The position numbers and the translations under genes were made by a program. 64,000 nucleotides of DNA from JAHFUA01 sp963733935 (GTDB lineage Bacteria > Acidobacteriota > Terriglobia > Terriglobales > Acidobacteriaceae). Location: contig CAVTEQ010000003.1 of assembly GCA_963733935.1 (NCBI GenBank), positions 248,001 to 312,000 of the forward strand. Direction: 5' to 3'. Shown piece after piece: positions 26,028-34,014 of the stretch (within the stretch, counting starts at the first letter, position 1; each line of letters starts with the position of its first letter). The notes under the pieces were generated by a model. The model had not been told where the DNA came from, did not search any database, and saw only the letters and a program-made list of their open reading frames with translations.

Positions 26028-26255
26028 TTATGCCGCGCGCCGACGAGCCTCGTGAACCACGGGTGGTTGCGCCACGATGCGGGTGGGCGTTCCGCTGTCG
26101 GCGAAGCGCTCAAACACCTCGTTCATCGTGTCCTGGATGCGCGTGTTGGGCCGGTGGAACTTGCGCGTAGCCTTGGACGCAACCTGGCACAATAAGTACC
26201 GGTTTTGCACTGTACGCAGTGCATCATAGATCAACTCAGAACGCAGCTCTTTCAT
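26028..26255 (-). CDS. rpoZ: RNA polymerase omega subunit
   Basis: A 75-residue small protein. The segment YDALRTVQNRYLLCQVASKA followed by TRKFHRPNTRIQDT corresponds to the RpoZ/Rpb6 fold in its acidobacterial form, with the A-x-x-R-A/T-K-x-x-H signature that contacts the beta' C-terminus. It stabilises and helps assemble RNA polymerase. ATG 26255 has an excellent GAAGGAG site five bases upstream, so the longer reading from 26297 is rejected. It lies upstream of rho on the same strand and probably shares a transcript, which would couple two parts of the transcription machinery. Confidence 0.82.
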   Translation of the reverse strand: MKELRSELIYDALRTVQNRYLLCQVASKATRKFHRPNTRIQDTMNEVFERFADSGTPTRIVAQPPVVHEARRRAA

Positions 26256-26491
26256 TGTTCTCCTTCGGGGTCTGGTCCCTGTTAACCAACTTGGCACCTA
26301 GCCCTCGCCTCGTCCAGACGCTCCACGCGGCCACGCCAAAACGCCAACTGATTGTTGTGGCTGACTTTTTTGATCCGGAAAATTGAGGTCTAGCCTAAAA
26401 GATGCTTAAGGCAGGCTCAAAGTTGCTCTTTTTACAGAAAATTACAGTCGGAACCCCCGGACCGGTGCTCGGTCGGGCCCATTACCGAGAC

Positions 26492-26520
26492 ACCTTACCG
26501 AGATTGGGGGGCCGGGTCAA
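26492..26520 (-). promoter_or_regulatory. Candidate promoter for rpoZ-rho
   Basis: On the minus strand TTGACC (26515-26520), a 17-bp spacer and TAAGGT (26492-26497). The leader to rpoZ would be about 230 nt. That leader contains no gene; apart from a GC-rich dyad near 26456-26480 I see nothing else in 26256-26553. Confidence 0.4.
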
Positions 26521-26553
26521 GAGGATTTTTGGCCAGGGGTGCCGGATTGGATA

Positions 26554-27017
26554 GCCACAGAGGCACAGAGACACAGAGAGAAAAAGGGGTCAAAGAATGA
26601 ATCGTTTGATACCTTTGGTCACCAGGCGCGAGTTGAAGTTGATGAGTAGGCCGAGCCGTTTACCGGTGATTCCCAAGTAGGTCAGAACCTGTGCCTCGAA
26701 AACTGGGTCTATCCGCTCGACGCTCTTGATTTCCACTATCACTGCATCTTCCACTAGAAGGTCCAGGCGGTGTTCGGCAATTCTTTGGCCCTTGTACACG
26801 ACTGGCACCGCGACTTGCCGGTTGAACTTCAGTCCTGCCCGATCAAGTTCGATGGCTAGAGCCCGCTCGTAGATGCCCTCCAGCAGTCCCGGCCCCAACT
26901 GCCGATGGACCTCAATGGCACAACCAATGATCAGCTTCGTGATCTGGTTGAGCTCCAGAGGAACGCTCGGTGCTGACATAATTGCCTAAAACCTCTGTGC
27001 CTCTGTGTCTCTGTGGC
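26554..27017. mobile_element. Inverted-repeat-bounded element carrying a GxxExxY gene
   Basis: A 464-bp unit. The left end (26554-26578) is GCCACAGAG followed by two 8-bp units of RCACAGAG. The right end (26992-27017) is the same arrangement in reverse complement, with the order of the GCACAGAG and ACACAGAG units swapped. The only gene inside is the GxxExxY protein. Two gene-less elements with the same ends lie at 28654-28721 and 44766-44835. Confidence 0.65.
26590..26979 (-). CDS. GxxExxY protein (PD-(D/E)XK nuclease-like)
   Basis: A 129-residue protein with the eponymous motif in the segment GPGLLEGIYERALAIEL (G-L-L-E-G-I-Y at about residues 32-38). The nuclease-like core follows: LDLLVEDAVIVEIKSVE supplies the D...E-x-K pattern, then LTYLGITGKRLGLLINFN. 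Family knowledge: small PD-(D/E)XK-related proteins of undetermined cellular role. The family is widespread, often in multiple copies in environmental bacteria. The gene is tightly enclosed by inverted repeats (36 bp to the left repeat, 12 bp to the right), which suggests that gene and ends move or spread together. Confidence 0.88.
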   Translation of the reverse strand: MSAPSVPLELNQITKLIIGCAIEVHRQLGPGLLEGIYERALAIELDRAGLKFNRQVAVPVVYKGQRIAEHRLDLLVEDAVIVEIKSVERIDPVFEAQVLTYLGITGKRLGLLINFNSRLVTKGIKRFIL

Positions 27018-27021
27018 TAAT

Positions 27022-28581
27022 TCACGCCCAATATGTTCTGTCCAACGTGCGGTACTGGATCGCCTCCGCAATGTGCCGCGAGTCGAGATTCTCCGACCCG
27101 TCCAGGTCCGCAATGGTGCGCGCGACTTTCAGAATCCGGTCATGGGCCCGCGCGCTGAGGCCCTGCTGCGCCATGGCGCGCTCCAGCATGCGCTCGCAGT
27201 CGGGAGAGAGGTCGCAGTAGGCGCGAATCTGTCGCGGCGACATCTGCGCGTTCGCATAGATGGGCTCGCCGGAATTCTTGAAGCGCGCGAGTTGCCGTTC
27301 GCGGGCGCGCACCACGCGTTCGCGGATCTGCTCCGAGCCCTCGGGCGGAGCTCCGCCGCGCAGCTCTTTGTAGCGCACCGCGGGAACGTCAATGTGGATG
27401 TCGATGCGGTCGAGCAGCGGCCCGGAGATCTTCGACACATAGCGCTGGATCATCGGCTGGCTGCAGTGGCAGTCGCGCGAAGGGTCGTTATGGTAGCCGC
27501 ACGGGCACGGATTCATGGCCGCCGCCAGCATGAAGCGCGCGGGGAAAGTCAGCGACATGGCCGCGCGGGCGATGGAGACGGTTCCGTCCTCGAGCGGCTG
27601 CCGCAGGACTTCCAGCACGTTGCGCGGGAACTCCGGCAGCTCGTCGAGGAAGAGCACGCCGTTGTGCGCCAGCGAGACTTCGCCCGGACGCGGCACCGCC
27701 CCTCCGCCAATCAGCCCGGCATCGGAGATGGTGTGGTGCGGCGCGCGATAGGGACGCGTGCCTACCAGCCCGGCGCCGGCATCGAGCACTCCGGCCACGC
27801 TGTGGATTTTGGTGGTCTCGATCGCCTCGTCGAACGTCAGCGGCGGCAGGATGGTCGGCAGGCGCTTGGCGAGCATGGTCTTGCCCGAACCCGGCGGTCC
27901 GATCATCAGGATGTTGTGCCCGCCGGCCGAGGCCACCTCGAGGGCGCGCTTGGCGGTGTGCTGCCCGCGTACGTCTTTAAAGTCCACGGTGAACTGTTGC
28001 GCTCCCTGCAGCAGCTCGTCGGTCTGAACGCGCAGCGGAGCGTGGCCGTTGCTCTGTCCCGAGTTCAGCAGGTCGATCACGTCCAGCAGCGAGCGTACGG
28101 GGAAGACGTCCACCCCGCTGACCACGGCGGCTTCCCGCGCATTGGCCTCGGGCACGATGAGATTGCGGATTTTGCGCGTGCGCGCCTCGACCGCGATGGG
28201 CAGCGCGCCGCGGATGCCGCGCACTCCGCCATCGAGCGACAGCTCGCCCACCAGCAGGTAGTCCACCACTTCCTTGCACGTCAGCGCGCCGTACGCCCCC
28301 AGGATTCCCATGGCCATGGGCAGGTCGAAGCCCGAGCCTTCTTTCTTGATGTCGGCAGGAGCGAGGTTGACGGTGATGTGCGTGGGCGGAATGTCGTAGC
28401 CGCAATTCTTCAGCGCCGCGCGGATGCGCTCCCGGCTCTCGCGCACCGCCGCATCCGGCAGCCCGACGGTCATGAAATGGTTTTCGCCGTCGCCGATCCG
28501 CGCGCTGGAGAGATCGACCTCCACTTCGATGATGTTGGCGTCGATGCCATACACCGCGGCGCTGAGAGTCTTGAAGAGCAT
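27022..28581 (-). CDS. comM: YifB/ComM family Mg-chelatase-like AAA+ ATPase
   Basis: A 519-residue protein with the family layout: an N-terminal Lon-protease-like S5 domain (residues 1-180, including TVGLPDAAVRESRERI), a AAA+ Mg-chelatase ATPase with Walker A at about 228-236 (GPPGSGKTM) and Walker B in VLFLDELPEF, the zinc-like CPCGYHNDPSRDCHC segment, and the C-terminal Mg_chelatase_C domain. ComM acts as a helicase that promotes branch migration during natural transformation. The gene stop lies 5 bp from the right inverted repeat of the GxxExxY element. Confidence 0.94.
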   Translation of the reverse strand: MLFKTLSAAVYGIDANIIEVEVDLSSARIGDGENHFMTVGLPDAAVRESRERIRAALKNCGYDIPPTHITVNLAPADIKKEGSGFDLPMAMGILGAYGALTCKEVVDYLLVGELSLDGGVRGIRGALPIAVEARTRKIRNLIVPEANAREAAVVSGVDVFPVRSLLDVIDLLNSGQSNGHAPLRVQTDELLQGAQQFTVDFKDVRGQHTAKRALEVASAGGHNILMIGPPGSGKTMLAKRLPTILPPLTFDEAIETTKIHSVAGVLDAGAGLVGTRPYRAPHHTISDAGLIGGGAVPRPGEVSLAHNGVLFLDELPEFPRNVLEVLRQPLEDGTVSIARAAMSLTFPARFMLAAAMNPCPCGYHNDPSRDCHCSQPMIQRYVSKISGPLLDRIDIHIDVPAVRYKELRGGAPPEGSEQIRERVVRARERQLARFKNSGEPIYANAQMSPRQIRAYCDLSPDCERMLERAMAQQGLSARAHDRILKVARTIADLDGSENLDSRHIAEAIQYRTLDRTYWA

Positions 28582-28653
28582 ACGAGTGGGAGGGTGAGTA
28601 TAACGACGCGGGCTCAGGCCGCAAGGGGCTGTTCTACTCTAGGAATCGAAATA

Positions 28654-28721
28654 GCCACAGAGGCACAGAGACACAGAGGTTTTTGAATCAGTTCTTCTCT
28701 GGGCCTCTGTGCCTCCGTGGC
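28654..28721. repeat. Gene-less CACAGAG inverted-repeat element
   Basis: A 68-bp element whose left arm (28654-28680) is identical to the left end of the GxxExxY element. Its right arm (28701-28721) is a near-complement (GGCCTCTGTGCCTCCGTGGC). It lies between the comM start and the DinB-like stop. It can fold as one hairpin with a 20-nt loop. Confidence 0.7.
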
Positions 28722-28723
28722 AA

Positions 28724-29323
28724 TCACGCCCGATATCGCGGGGGTCTCACGCTGTTCAGCCGCATGTACACGGCGCTCTCTCCCCGGTGATAGGTGGCAT
28801 GATCCAGCAGAAAACGCACCACTCGCCCCTTGGAGAAAGGCCGGTTCTCCAGAAACTGCACTCGCAGCTCGAGGTCCACGTCGGTGAGGTCGGCGGCGCC
28901 GCGGTGCACGTAGGTGAACGATTCGCGCAGCAGCGTGATTACGTCCGCCTTGGACTTCACCACTTCCTTGCCGGCCTCGCCGAATATGAAGGTAGGCTGC
29001 GTCTTGTCCTGGACGAAGACTTCGAACAGGCTGCGCACCGACTCGGCGATGTGCACCATCTGCTGCCCGAAGGTGCGCTCTTCGGCGACGGGGCGGAATC
29101 CGTAATGATCCTCCGGCATGATCTCAGCGCACTCGACCGTGCAGGTACGCGCCTGGCTGATCTCATCCATCAGCTCGGAAACCGAGTCGGCAGTCGGCCC
29201 GCGCCGCAATCCCGGACGGGGATAGCCCCCGCGCTCCGACTGCGCCCACAGCCTGGGCGCGCAGCCGGCCACCAGGCCCAGCAGCGAAGCTCGCAGCAGC
29301 GTGCGTCGGGAAACCTGGGACAT
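28724..29323 (-). CDS. DinB-family protein with Tat signal
   Basis: A 199-residue exported protein. The N-terminus has a twin-arginine signal (SRRTLLRASLLGLVAGC, possibly also a lipobox at Cys21). The body is a DinB four-helix bundle with the metal-binding histidines in MVHIAES (about residues 90-96) and DHATYHRGE (about 174-182). DinB proteins are metal-dependent, often thiol transferases or of unknown activity. An exported version is common in Acidobacteriota. It is followed at its stop by the 68-bp inverted-repeat element and is monocistronic. Confidence 0.85.
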   Translation of the reverse strand: MSQVSRRTLLRASLLGLVAGCAPRLWAQSERGGYPRPGLRRGPTADSVSELMDEISQARTCTVECAEIMPEDHYGFRPVAEERTFGQQMVHIAESVRSLFEVFVQDKTQPTFIFGEAGKEVVKSKADVITLLRESFTYVHRGAADLTDVDLELRVQFLENRPFSKGRVVRFLLDHATYHRGESAVYMRLNSVRPPRYRA

Positions 29324-29422
29324 GATGCTCCCTTGTCGGCTTTACGAATCCATGGGGCGAAAAGTTCAGTGAAATTCTATCGCCTAATTACGAAGAAAAC
29401 GTTCCGGCAGCAAGAAAATCCA

Positions 29423-29496
29423 GCGCCGCGTCGCCGAGAACGCCGAGGTGGCGACATCGAAATCGAAATCTCGGCGCACTCGGCGTCTCGGCGGTA
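29423..29496. repeat. CGCCGAG inverted-repeat element, copy 1
   Basis: Left arm 29423-29453 and right arm 29469-29496 (TCTCGGCGCACTCGGCGTCT then CGGCGGTA) are built of 8-bp units CGCCGAGN. The right arm is the exact reverse complement of the left arm of the copy at 47333. Gene-less, about 74 bp. Confidence 0.65.
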
Positions 29497-29568
29497 GAAA
29501 ATTTCCCGCGAGCGACATCGCACTCGTCGTTCATCGCTCCACGGTACCGATGCGTTCCGATTTTTCTC

Positions 29569-29597
29569 TTGACATCGTTTTTCATTGACTCTATACA
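29569..29597 (+). promoter_or_regulatory. Near-consensus sigma-70 promoter of the mini-gene
   Basis: TTGACA (29569-29574), 17-bp spacer, TATACA (29592-29597). It is one of the two best promoter matches in the window. Predicted start of transcription is near 29604, about 57 nt before the 16-codon gene. Confidence 0.8.
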
Positions 29598-29608
29598 TTC
29601 AATCAACC

Positions 29609-29646
29609 GCAACGAATTCGTTCGTTGCATTCCATGAACAATGGAA
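29609..29646 (+). promoter_or_regulatory. Two hairpins in the 5' leader of the mini-gene
   Basis: Hairpin 1 (29609-29628) is a perfect 8-bp stem GCAACGAA / TTCGTTGC closed by a UUCG tetraloop, an unusually stable loop. Hairpin 2 (29630-29646) has stem TTCCAT / ATGGAA with loop GAACA. Its 3' strand touches the GGGAG ribosome binding site at 29647-29651. Confidence 0.6.
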
Positions 29647-29660
29647 GGGAGAATAGAACC

Positions 29661-29711
29661 ATGGCAACGAAGAAGGGTGGCAAGAAAAAGGGCGGCAAGA
29701 AGAAGCACTAA
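29661..29711 (+). CDS. 16-residue lysine/glycine-rich basic peptide
   Basis: A 17-codon reading frame: MATKKGGKKKGGKKKH and a TAA stop. Nine of 16 residues are lysine and four are glycine, arranged in a K-K-(K)-G-G period of five. GGGAG lies nine bases upstream of the ATG. A near-consensus promoter, a structured leader and a strong terminator delimit a transcript of about 168 nt with nothing else in it. Such a peptide could bind nucleic acid or ribosomes, by analogy with lysine-rich histone-like tails. That is inference. Alternatively the RNA itself may be the product and the frame incidental, though clean start, stop and ribosome binding site argue for translation. Confidence 0.7.
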   Translation: MATKKGGKKKGGKKKH

Positions 29712-29739
29712 TCGCCCAGCCCGATCGTAAGAGCAAGAC

Positions 29740-29771
29740 GGGGACGCCAGGCAGCGTCCCCGAATTTTTTT
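29740..29771 (+). terminator. Rho-independent terminator of the mini-gene
   Basis: Perfect 8-bp stem GGGGACGC / GCGTCCCC with a 6-base loop, then GAA and seven T. It starts 28 bp after the stop of the 16-residue peptide and separates it from the convergent rmuC gene. Confidence 0.9.
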
Positions 29772-29789
29772 GCGCGCAATTCACGCGAC

Positions 29790-30971
29790 TCACCCCTCCG
29801 CCGCGCTCAGCGCCTTCTTTTCCCCGTCCAGCGGCAGTTCCGGCTGGCTAATTCCCGCGCCCGCGAGGTTGTGCACGCGGTTCTCCAGCTTGCCCAGCGC
29901 GCGCGTGCTGTCGTCGTAGCTTTTGCCGGCGTTCTTCAGGTGCGTGCCCAGCTTGTCGTAGACGTCGGTGAACTTCTCCAGCTCGAAGGTCAGCGATTCC
30001 ATCTGCTGCAGGATGGATTCCGCCTGCTGGCTGACGTGCAGGCTCTTGAGTCCCACCACGATGGTGTGCAGATAAGCGTAGAGCGAGTTGGGTGAAACCG
30101 GCATCACGCGCTTCTGCGCGCAGTACTCGTAGAGACCGGTGTCGTCTTCATCGCGGATGATGGCTTCGTAGTAGACGTTCTCCGCGGGAATGTACATGAG
30201 CGCGAAGGGCAGCGTGCCCTCGGCGGGCCGGATGTATTTGCCGGCGATTTCGTCCACTCGCTTGCGGACGTCTTTCAAAAATTCGCGGCGCGCCGCTTTC
30301 TTCTCCGGCTCGCCCTCGGCGGCGGCGATGCGGCGAAAATTTTCCAGCGAGAACTTGGAGTCGATGGCCACCATCCCTTGCGGGAAGAGCAGCACCGCGT
30401 CCGCCCGATCGCCCGAGGAAAACGCGTATTGCGTCCGATACTGCTCGCGCGCGAACACCATGGCCAGCAGGTTCTCGAGCTGCTCTTCGCCGAAGCCGCC
30501 GCGCAGCTTGGGCGCGGTCAGGATGTGCTGCAGGTCGGCGATGGACTTCGACAGCTCGGCCAGATGCCGCGCCTGCTCGCTCATGCCGCCCACCTGCTTC
30601 TGCAATTCGGCGAAGATGTTCTGCACGTGCGCCATGCGGTCGTTCACTTCCTTCGACGTGCCGCTCATGGCCTTCACGTTTTCGTTCAGCCGCTCGCCGA
30701 GCTGGCGGTTCATCGCTTCCAGGCGTTCGGCGACGTTGCAGTTCACCGCTCCCAGGGCTTTTTGCACGTTGTCGCCCATGCCGTCGAGCTGCTTGCTGAA
30801 GACGTCGACCACGTGCGAGACGGAGCGATCGGTGCTTTCGCGCAGGACGCTGAAGTCGTTGCGCAGCGCGTTGAGCGCCTGCGGATCCGTGGTTGCTGGA
30901 CGCCGCAGCACGAGCACCACCGCGATCAACCCCAGACCCACCGCGACAAACGCCAGCGCGACCGCCAGCAT
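29790..30971 (-). CDS. rmuC: RmuC-family DNA recombination protein
   Basis: A 393-residue protein with an N-terminal membrane helix (LAVALAFVAVGLGLIAVVLV), a long coiled-coil region (about residues 35-160) and the RmuC PD-(D/E)XK nuclease-like domain (LRGGFGEEQLENLLAMV, then PQGMVAIDSKFSLENF with the D-x-K core, then FALMYIPAENVYYEAI). RmuC limits inversions at short inverted repeats in E. coli, which is notable in a window this rich in inverted repeats. Its ATG shares one base with the helicase-nuclease stop (TGATG), so the two are translationally coupled. A reading from 31052 would overlap the upstream gene by 80 bp and is rejected. Confidence 0.9.
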   Translation of the reverse strand: MLAVALAFVAVGLGLIAVVLVLRRPATTDPQALNALRNDFSVLRESTDRSVSHVVDVFSKQLDGMGDNVQKALGAVNCNVAERLEAMNRQLGERLNENVKAMSGTSKEVNDRMAHVQNIFAELQKQVGGMSEQARHLAELSKSIADLQHILTAPKLRGGFGEEQLENLLAMVFAREQYRTQYAFSSGDRADAVLLFPQGMVAIDSKFSLENFRRIAAAEGEPEKKAARREFLKDVRKRVDEIAGKYIRPAEGTLPFALMYIPAENVYYEAIIRDEDDTGLYEYCAQKRVMPVSPNSLYAYLHTIVVGLKSLHVSQQAESILQQMESLTFELEKFTDVYDKLGTHLKNAGKSYDDSTRALGKLENRVHNLAGAGISQPELPLDGEKKALSAAEG

Positions 30972-33910
30972 CAGTTCACCCCCGCGGCCTGCATCTGGAT
31001 CTGATAGAGCCTTTCCTCGGTCGCCGGACAGAGGTTGCGATAGGCGCACCATCCGCAGTGATAGCCGGGCGTGGGATCGAAGTTCCCTGCCTTGATCTGG
31101 GCGGCAACCTCAGCCACGCGCCGGCATGCTTCGTCGAGTTGCCGCTGGTCGCGCTTGCACGAGACTTCTGTGTTGTCCGCGACGTTGTAGAACACCAGCC
31201 GCTCGGCCTCGTATCCCCACTTCTCGCGGGCGGCCATTGCATAGATGGAAAGCTGCAGGCTCTTGCGTGCGTGGTCCTCGGTGCGCGGCTTGCCGGTCTT
31301 GTAATCGATGATGGCGACCCGGTTGCCGGCGATGCGATCGATGCGGTCCAAGCGTCCTTTCACGCGCACGCCTCCGAGCGTGATCTCGAAGCCGCGCTCG
31401 ACTCCGATCACCTCGGTCTGCGGCCCGGCTTGCTGCAGGCGCACGAACTCCCGCAACTGCTTCGCCCCTTCTTTCTCGTAAAGCTCGCGCTGTACCGGAT
31501 CAACCATCCCGGAGCCGGCCAGCGAATCGCGCAGCAGTTGCACCATGTCGTCCGCGGTTTTCGGACGGCCGGCGCGCAGCGACTCGTAGTAATCCTTCAG
31601 CAGAGTGTGAATCACGTTGCCGTACTGCATCTGCGCCGCAACCTCGCCGGGGACATCCCAGAACTTCTTGATCTTGAACTGCAGCGGGCAGGTCTGGTAG
31701 CTCTCGATCACGGTGGCGCTCAACGCGTCGTCGAAAACGAAATCCGAGGGCGGCGGGTTCAGCAGCCACGCGCCCACGCCCGCGCCGGCCGCAACCGCGA
31801 CCGCGGCGAGATCGACGGTGACGGGAGCGGCATCCCGCTTCGACCAGTAAGGACGGGCGTCGCGGTCGTCTATCAGGTCGCGCACGAAACCCGTAGGCTG
31901 GAGATGGCGGTTACGGGGACGGGCGCACAACGCCAGCGTCTCCCGCGCTCGCGTGACGGATACGTAGAACAGCCGACGCTCCTCCTGCTTGTGGATCTCC
32001 TTGTCATCACCCGCGGCCACCAGCCCGCGCCGAAGCCCGAGCGGAAACTCGAACAGCTTTTCGCGGAAGCTGGTGGGGAACGAGTTCTGGTTGGCGCGCA
32101 GCAAGAAGACGTGGTCGAATTCCAGTCCTTTGGCGGCGTGCGCCGTCATAAGCTGCACCACGTTGGGATCGGAGCCTTCGTCGCCGGTCGGGACCGGGAC
32201 AATGCCGCCGGCCTCGGGGTAATAGTCCATGTAGGTGAGGAACTCGGAGAGCTCGCCGTTCGCCGCCACCGGCTTCTTGGTCCAGTCGAGGACGAACTTC
32301 GCGAATGCGAAAACCGGAGGCGCGTTGCGGTCGAAACCAAAGCGCTCGAGCACGAACATCAGCAATGCCGCGGTGTTCATGCCCTTACTACGCGCCGTCG
32401 CCCAGGCCTCCTCAACCGTGGCCACCACCTCGCTCCCCCCCGGGGCTGCCTCCAGGACGCTGATGAAGTCGGCGTCCTTCCCCGCATGCCGAAGCGCCTG
32501 GCGCAGGGCTTCGGCATCCACCTGGAACATCGGGAGGCCGGCCACGCGGAACATGCTGCCGCTGTCGGCCATGGAGGCAAGCACGCGCAGACACGCTAAC
32601 AGGTCGCGCACCTCGGGCGTATCCAGCGCGTTCAGCCCCACCACTACGAATGGGATATGGCGTGCCGCCAACTCGCGCACCAGCAGGTTGCGGTGAGAAT
32701 GCTGGCGGTAAAGGACGGCGATGCGCGGACACCGGGGTTCCCTTGTCCCATCGCGCCGCTTACCGGGCGCGCGGCGCAGCTTCTCGATGCGGGCGGCCAC
32801 GTCGCAGGCCTCCTGCTCGTCGCTCTCGCCGATCACGATTTCCACGGGGAACTTGGGAAGCAGCTCTCCCTGCGGCTGGTCGCGCTGGTCGCGCGCCGAC
32901 CCTAGCGGCTCACGCTCGAAGCCCGCGGGCTTGATCGACGGATTGCTCCGGATCACGGCGTAGGCGCACTTCAGGATCGGCGTGTGCGAGCGCTGGTTCT
33001 CGATCAGCGTGACGCGCTTCGTTCTGGGGAAGCGCCGCGCAAATTCTTCGAATGCCGCCGCCGAAGCGCCGCGAAAACGATAGATCGCCTGGTCGGGGTC
33101 GCCGACGGCAAAAACATTCTGCTCGGCCCCGGCCAGGAGCTGCGCCAGCTCGATCTGCGCCAGGTTGACGTCCTGGAATTCGTCGAGCAAGAGGAAGCGC
33201 GCGCGACGTTGCTCGGCGGCGCGCAAGCTTGCGTCCGTGCGCAGCAGTTCGAGAGCGCGCGTGATCATGTGGGCGAAGCAGCCGAGGTTGTCGCGAGCGA
33301 GCATCTGCTCAACTTTTTCGAACACGCCGGCGATCTCCTGGCAGCGTCCGACTATCTCCTCGCGCGGCATGCCCTCTGCCAGCTTCGAGCTCACCACGCG
33401 CGGGAGCGCAGCATTCGGCTTGCTCAGGCCGTCAACATATTTACGGTAATCAGCCGGAGAGACCACTTCGTCATGGCAGCGGTCGAAGAACTCGAGCAGC
33501 GCGTCGAGAAACTGTCCCGGGCTGGCGGCGCGGATATACCACTTCAGCCCCAGCTCCGAGATGCGCCGCCGCAAGAAGACCCACATGTCCTCGGGAGTGA
33601 GCAGGTCAAAGCGCCGGCCTTCTCCCTGCAACAGCCCATTGCAATATGCGTGGAAGGTAGTAGCCCGCAGCTTGTCGCAATCCACTCCGCCAACCGCCAT
33701 GCCCACACGCGCAGCCATCTCGCCGGCGGCATTCTCCGTAAAAGTAAGGGCGAGGATTTCGTCCGGCCGCGCATGCCCCGCGCGCAGCAGGCGCGCAATG
33801 CGCTCCACCAGCACGCTGGTCTTCCCGGTGCCCGCGCCGGCTACCACCAGCATGGGACCGCGGACGTGTTCGATGGCCTGGAGCTGCCGCTCGTTGAAGG
33901 TTACAGACAC
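30971..33910 (-). CDS. UvrD/PcrA-like helicase fused to a PD-(D/E)XK Fe-S nuclease domain
   Basis: A 979-residue superfamily 1 helicase. Walker A is at residues 24-31 (AGAGTGKT), Walker B in LLDEFQDVN, followed by GDPDQAIYRFRGAS (motif III region) and the C-terminal motifs VQLMTAHAAKGLEFDHV and RRLFYVSVTRA. The last 250 residues form a RecB/AddB-type nuclease: a first Cys in TCPLQFKIKKF, the D...Y-K core in VAIIDYKTGKPR, and three Cys in CGWCAYRNLC, the pattern that binds a 4Fe-4S cluster. It resembles AddA/AdnAB or Cas4-like helicase-nucleases, probably for double-strand break processing. It starts at a GTG and overlaps rmuC by one base. Confidence 0.9.
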   Translation of the reverse strand: MSVTFNERQLQAIEHVRGPMLVVAGAGTGKTSVLVERIARLLRAGHARPDEILALTFTENAAGEMAARVGMAVGGVDCDKLRATTFHAYCNGLLQGEGRRFDLLTPEDMWVFLRRRISELGLKWYIRAASPGQFLDALLEFFDRCHDEVVSPADYRKYVDGLSKPNAALPRVVSSKLAEGMPREEIVGRCQEIAGVFEKVEQMLARDNLGCFAHMITRALELLRTDASLRAAEQRRARFLLLDEFQDVNLAQIELAQLLAGAEQNVFAVGDPDQAIYRFRGASAAAFEEFARRFPRTKRVTLIENQRSHTPILKCAYAVIRSNPSIKPAGFEREPLGSARDQRDQPQGELLPKFPVEIVIGESDEQEACDVAARIEKLRRAPGKRRDGTREPRCPRIAVLYRQHSHRNLLVRELAARHIPFVVVGLNALDTPEVRDLLACLRVLASMADSGSMFRVAGLPMFQVDAEALRQALRHAGKDADFISVLEAAPGGSEVVATVEEAWATARSKGMNTAALLMFVLERFGFDRNAPPVFAFAKFVLDWTKKPVAANGELSEFLTYMDYYPEAGGIVPVPTGDEGSDPNVVQLMTAHAAKGLEFDHVFLLRANQNSFPTSFREKLFEFPLGLRRGLVAAGDDKEIHKQEERRLFYVSVTRARETLALCARPRNRHLQPTGFVRDLIDDRDARPYWSKRDAAPVTVDLAAVAVAAGAGVGAWLLNPPPSDFVFDDALSATVIESYQTCPLQFKIKKFWDVPGEVAAQMQYGNVIHTLLKDYYESLRAGRPKTADDMVQLLRDSLAGSGMVDPVQRELYEKEGAKQLREFVRLQQAGPQTEVIGVERGFEITLGGVRVKGRLDRIDRIAGNRVAIIDYKTGKPRTEDHARKSLQLSIYAMAAREKWGYEAERLVFYNVADNTEVSCKRDQRQLDEACRRVAEVAAQIKAGNFDPTPGYHCGWCAYRNLCPATEERLYQIQMQAAGVN

Positions 33911-34014
33911 ACAGTTGTGGGATGAATCGCCGAGTGCAATCCATTATCAGGGGAGCGAGCGGCGAGCGGCAACTGTGAAGATTGTGGAAAAAGACAGGAA
34001 TCGTCCCTACGCAA

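Noticed and set aside
27013..28686. 557-codon plus-strand frame opposite comM
   Set aside because: Antisense shadow; comM motifs are clear on the other strand.
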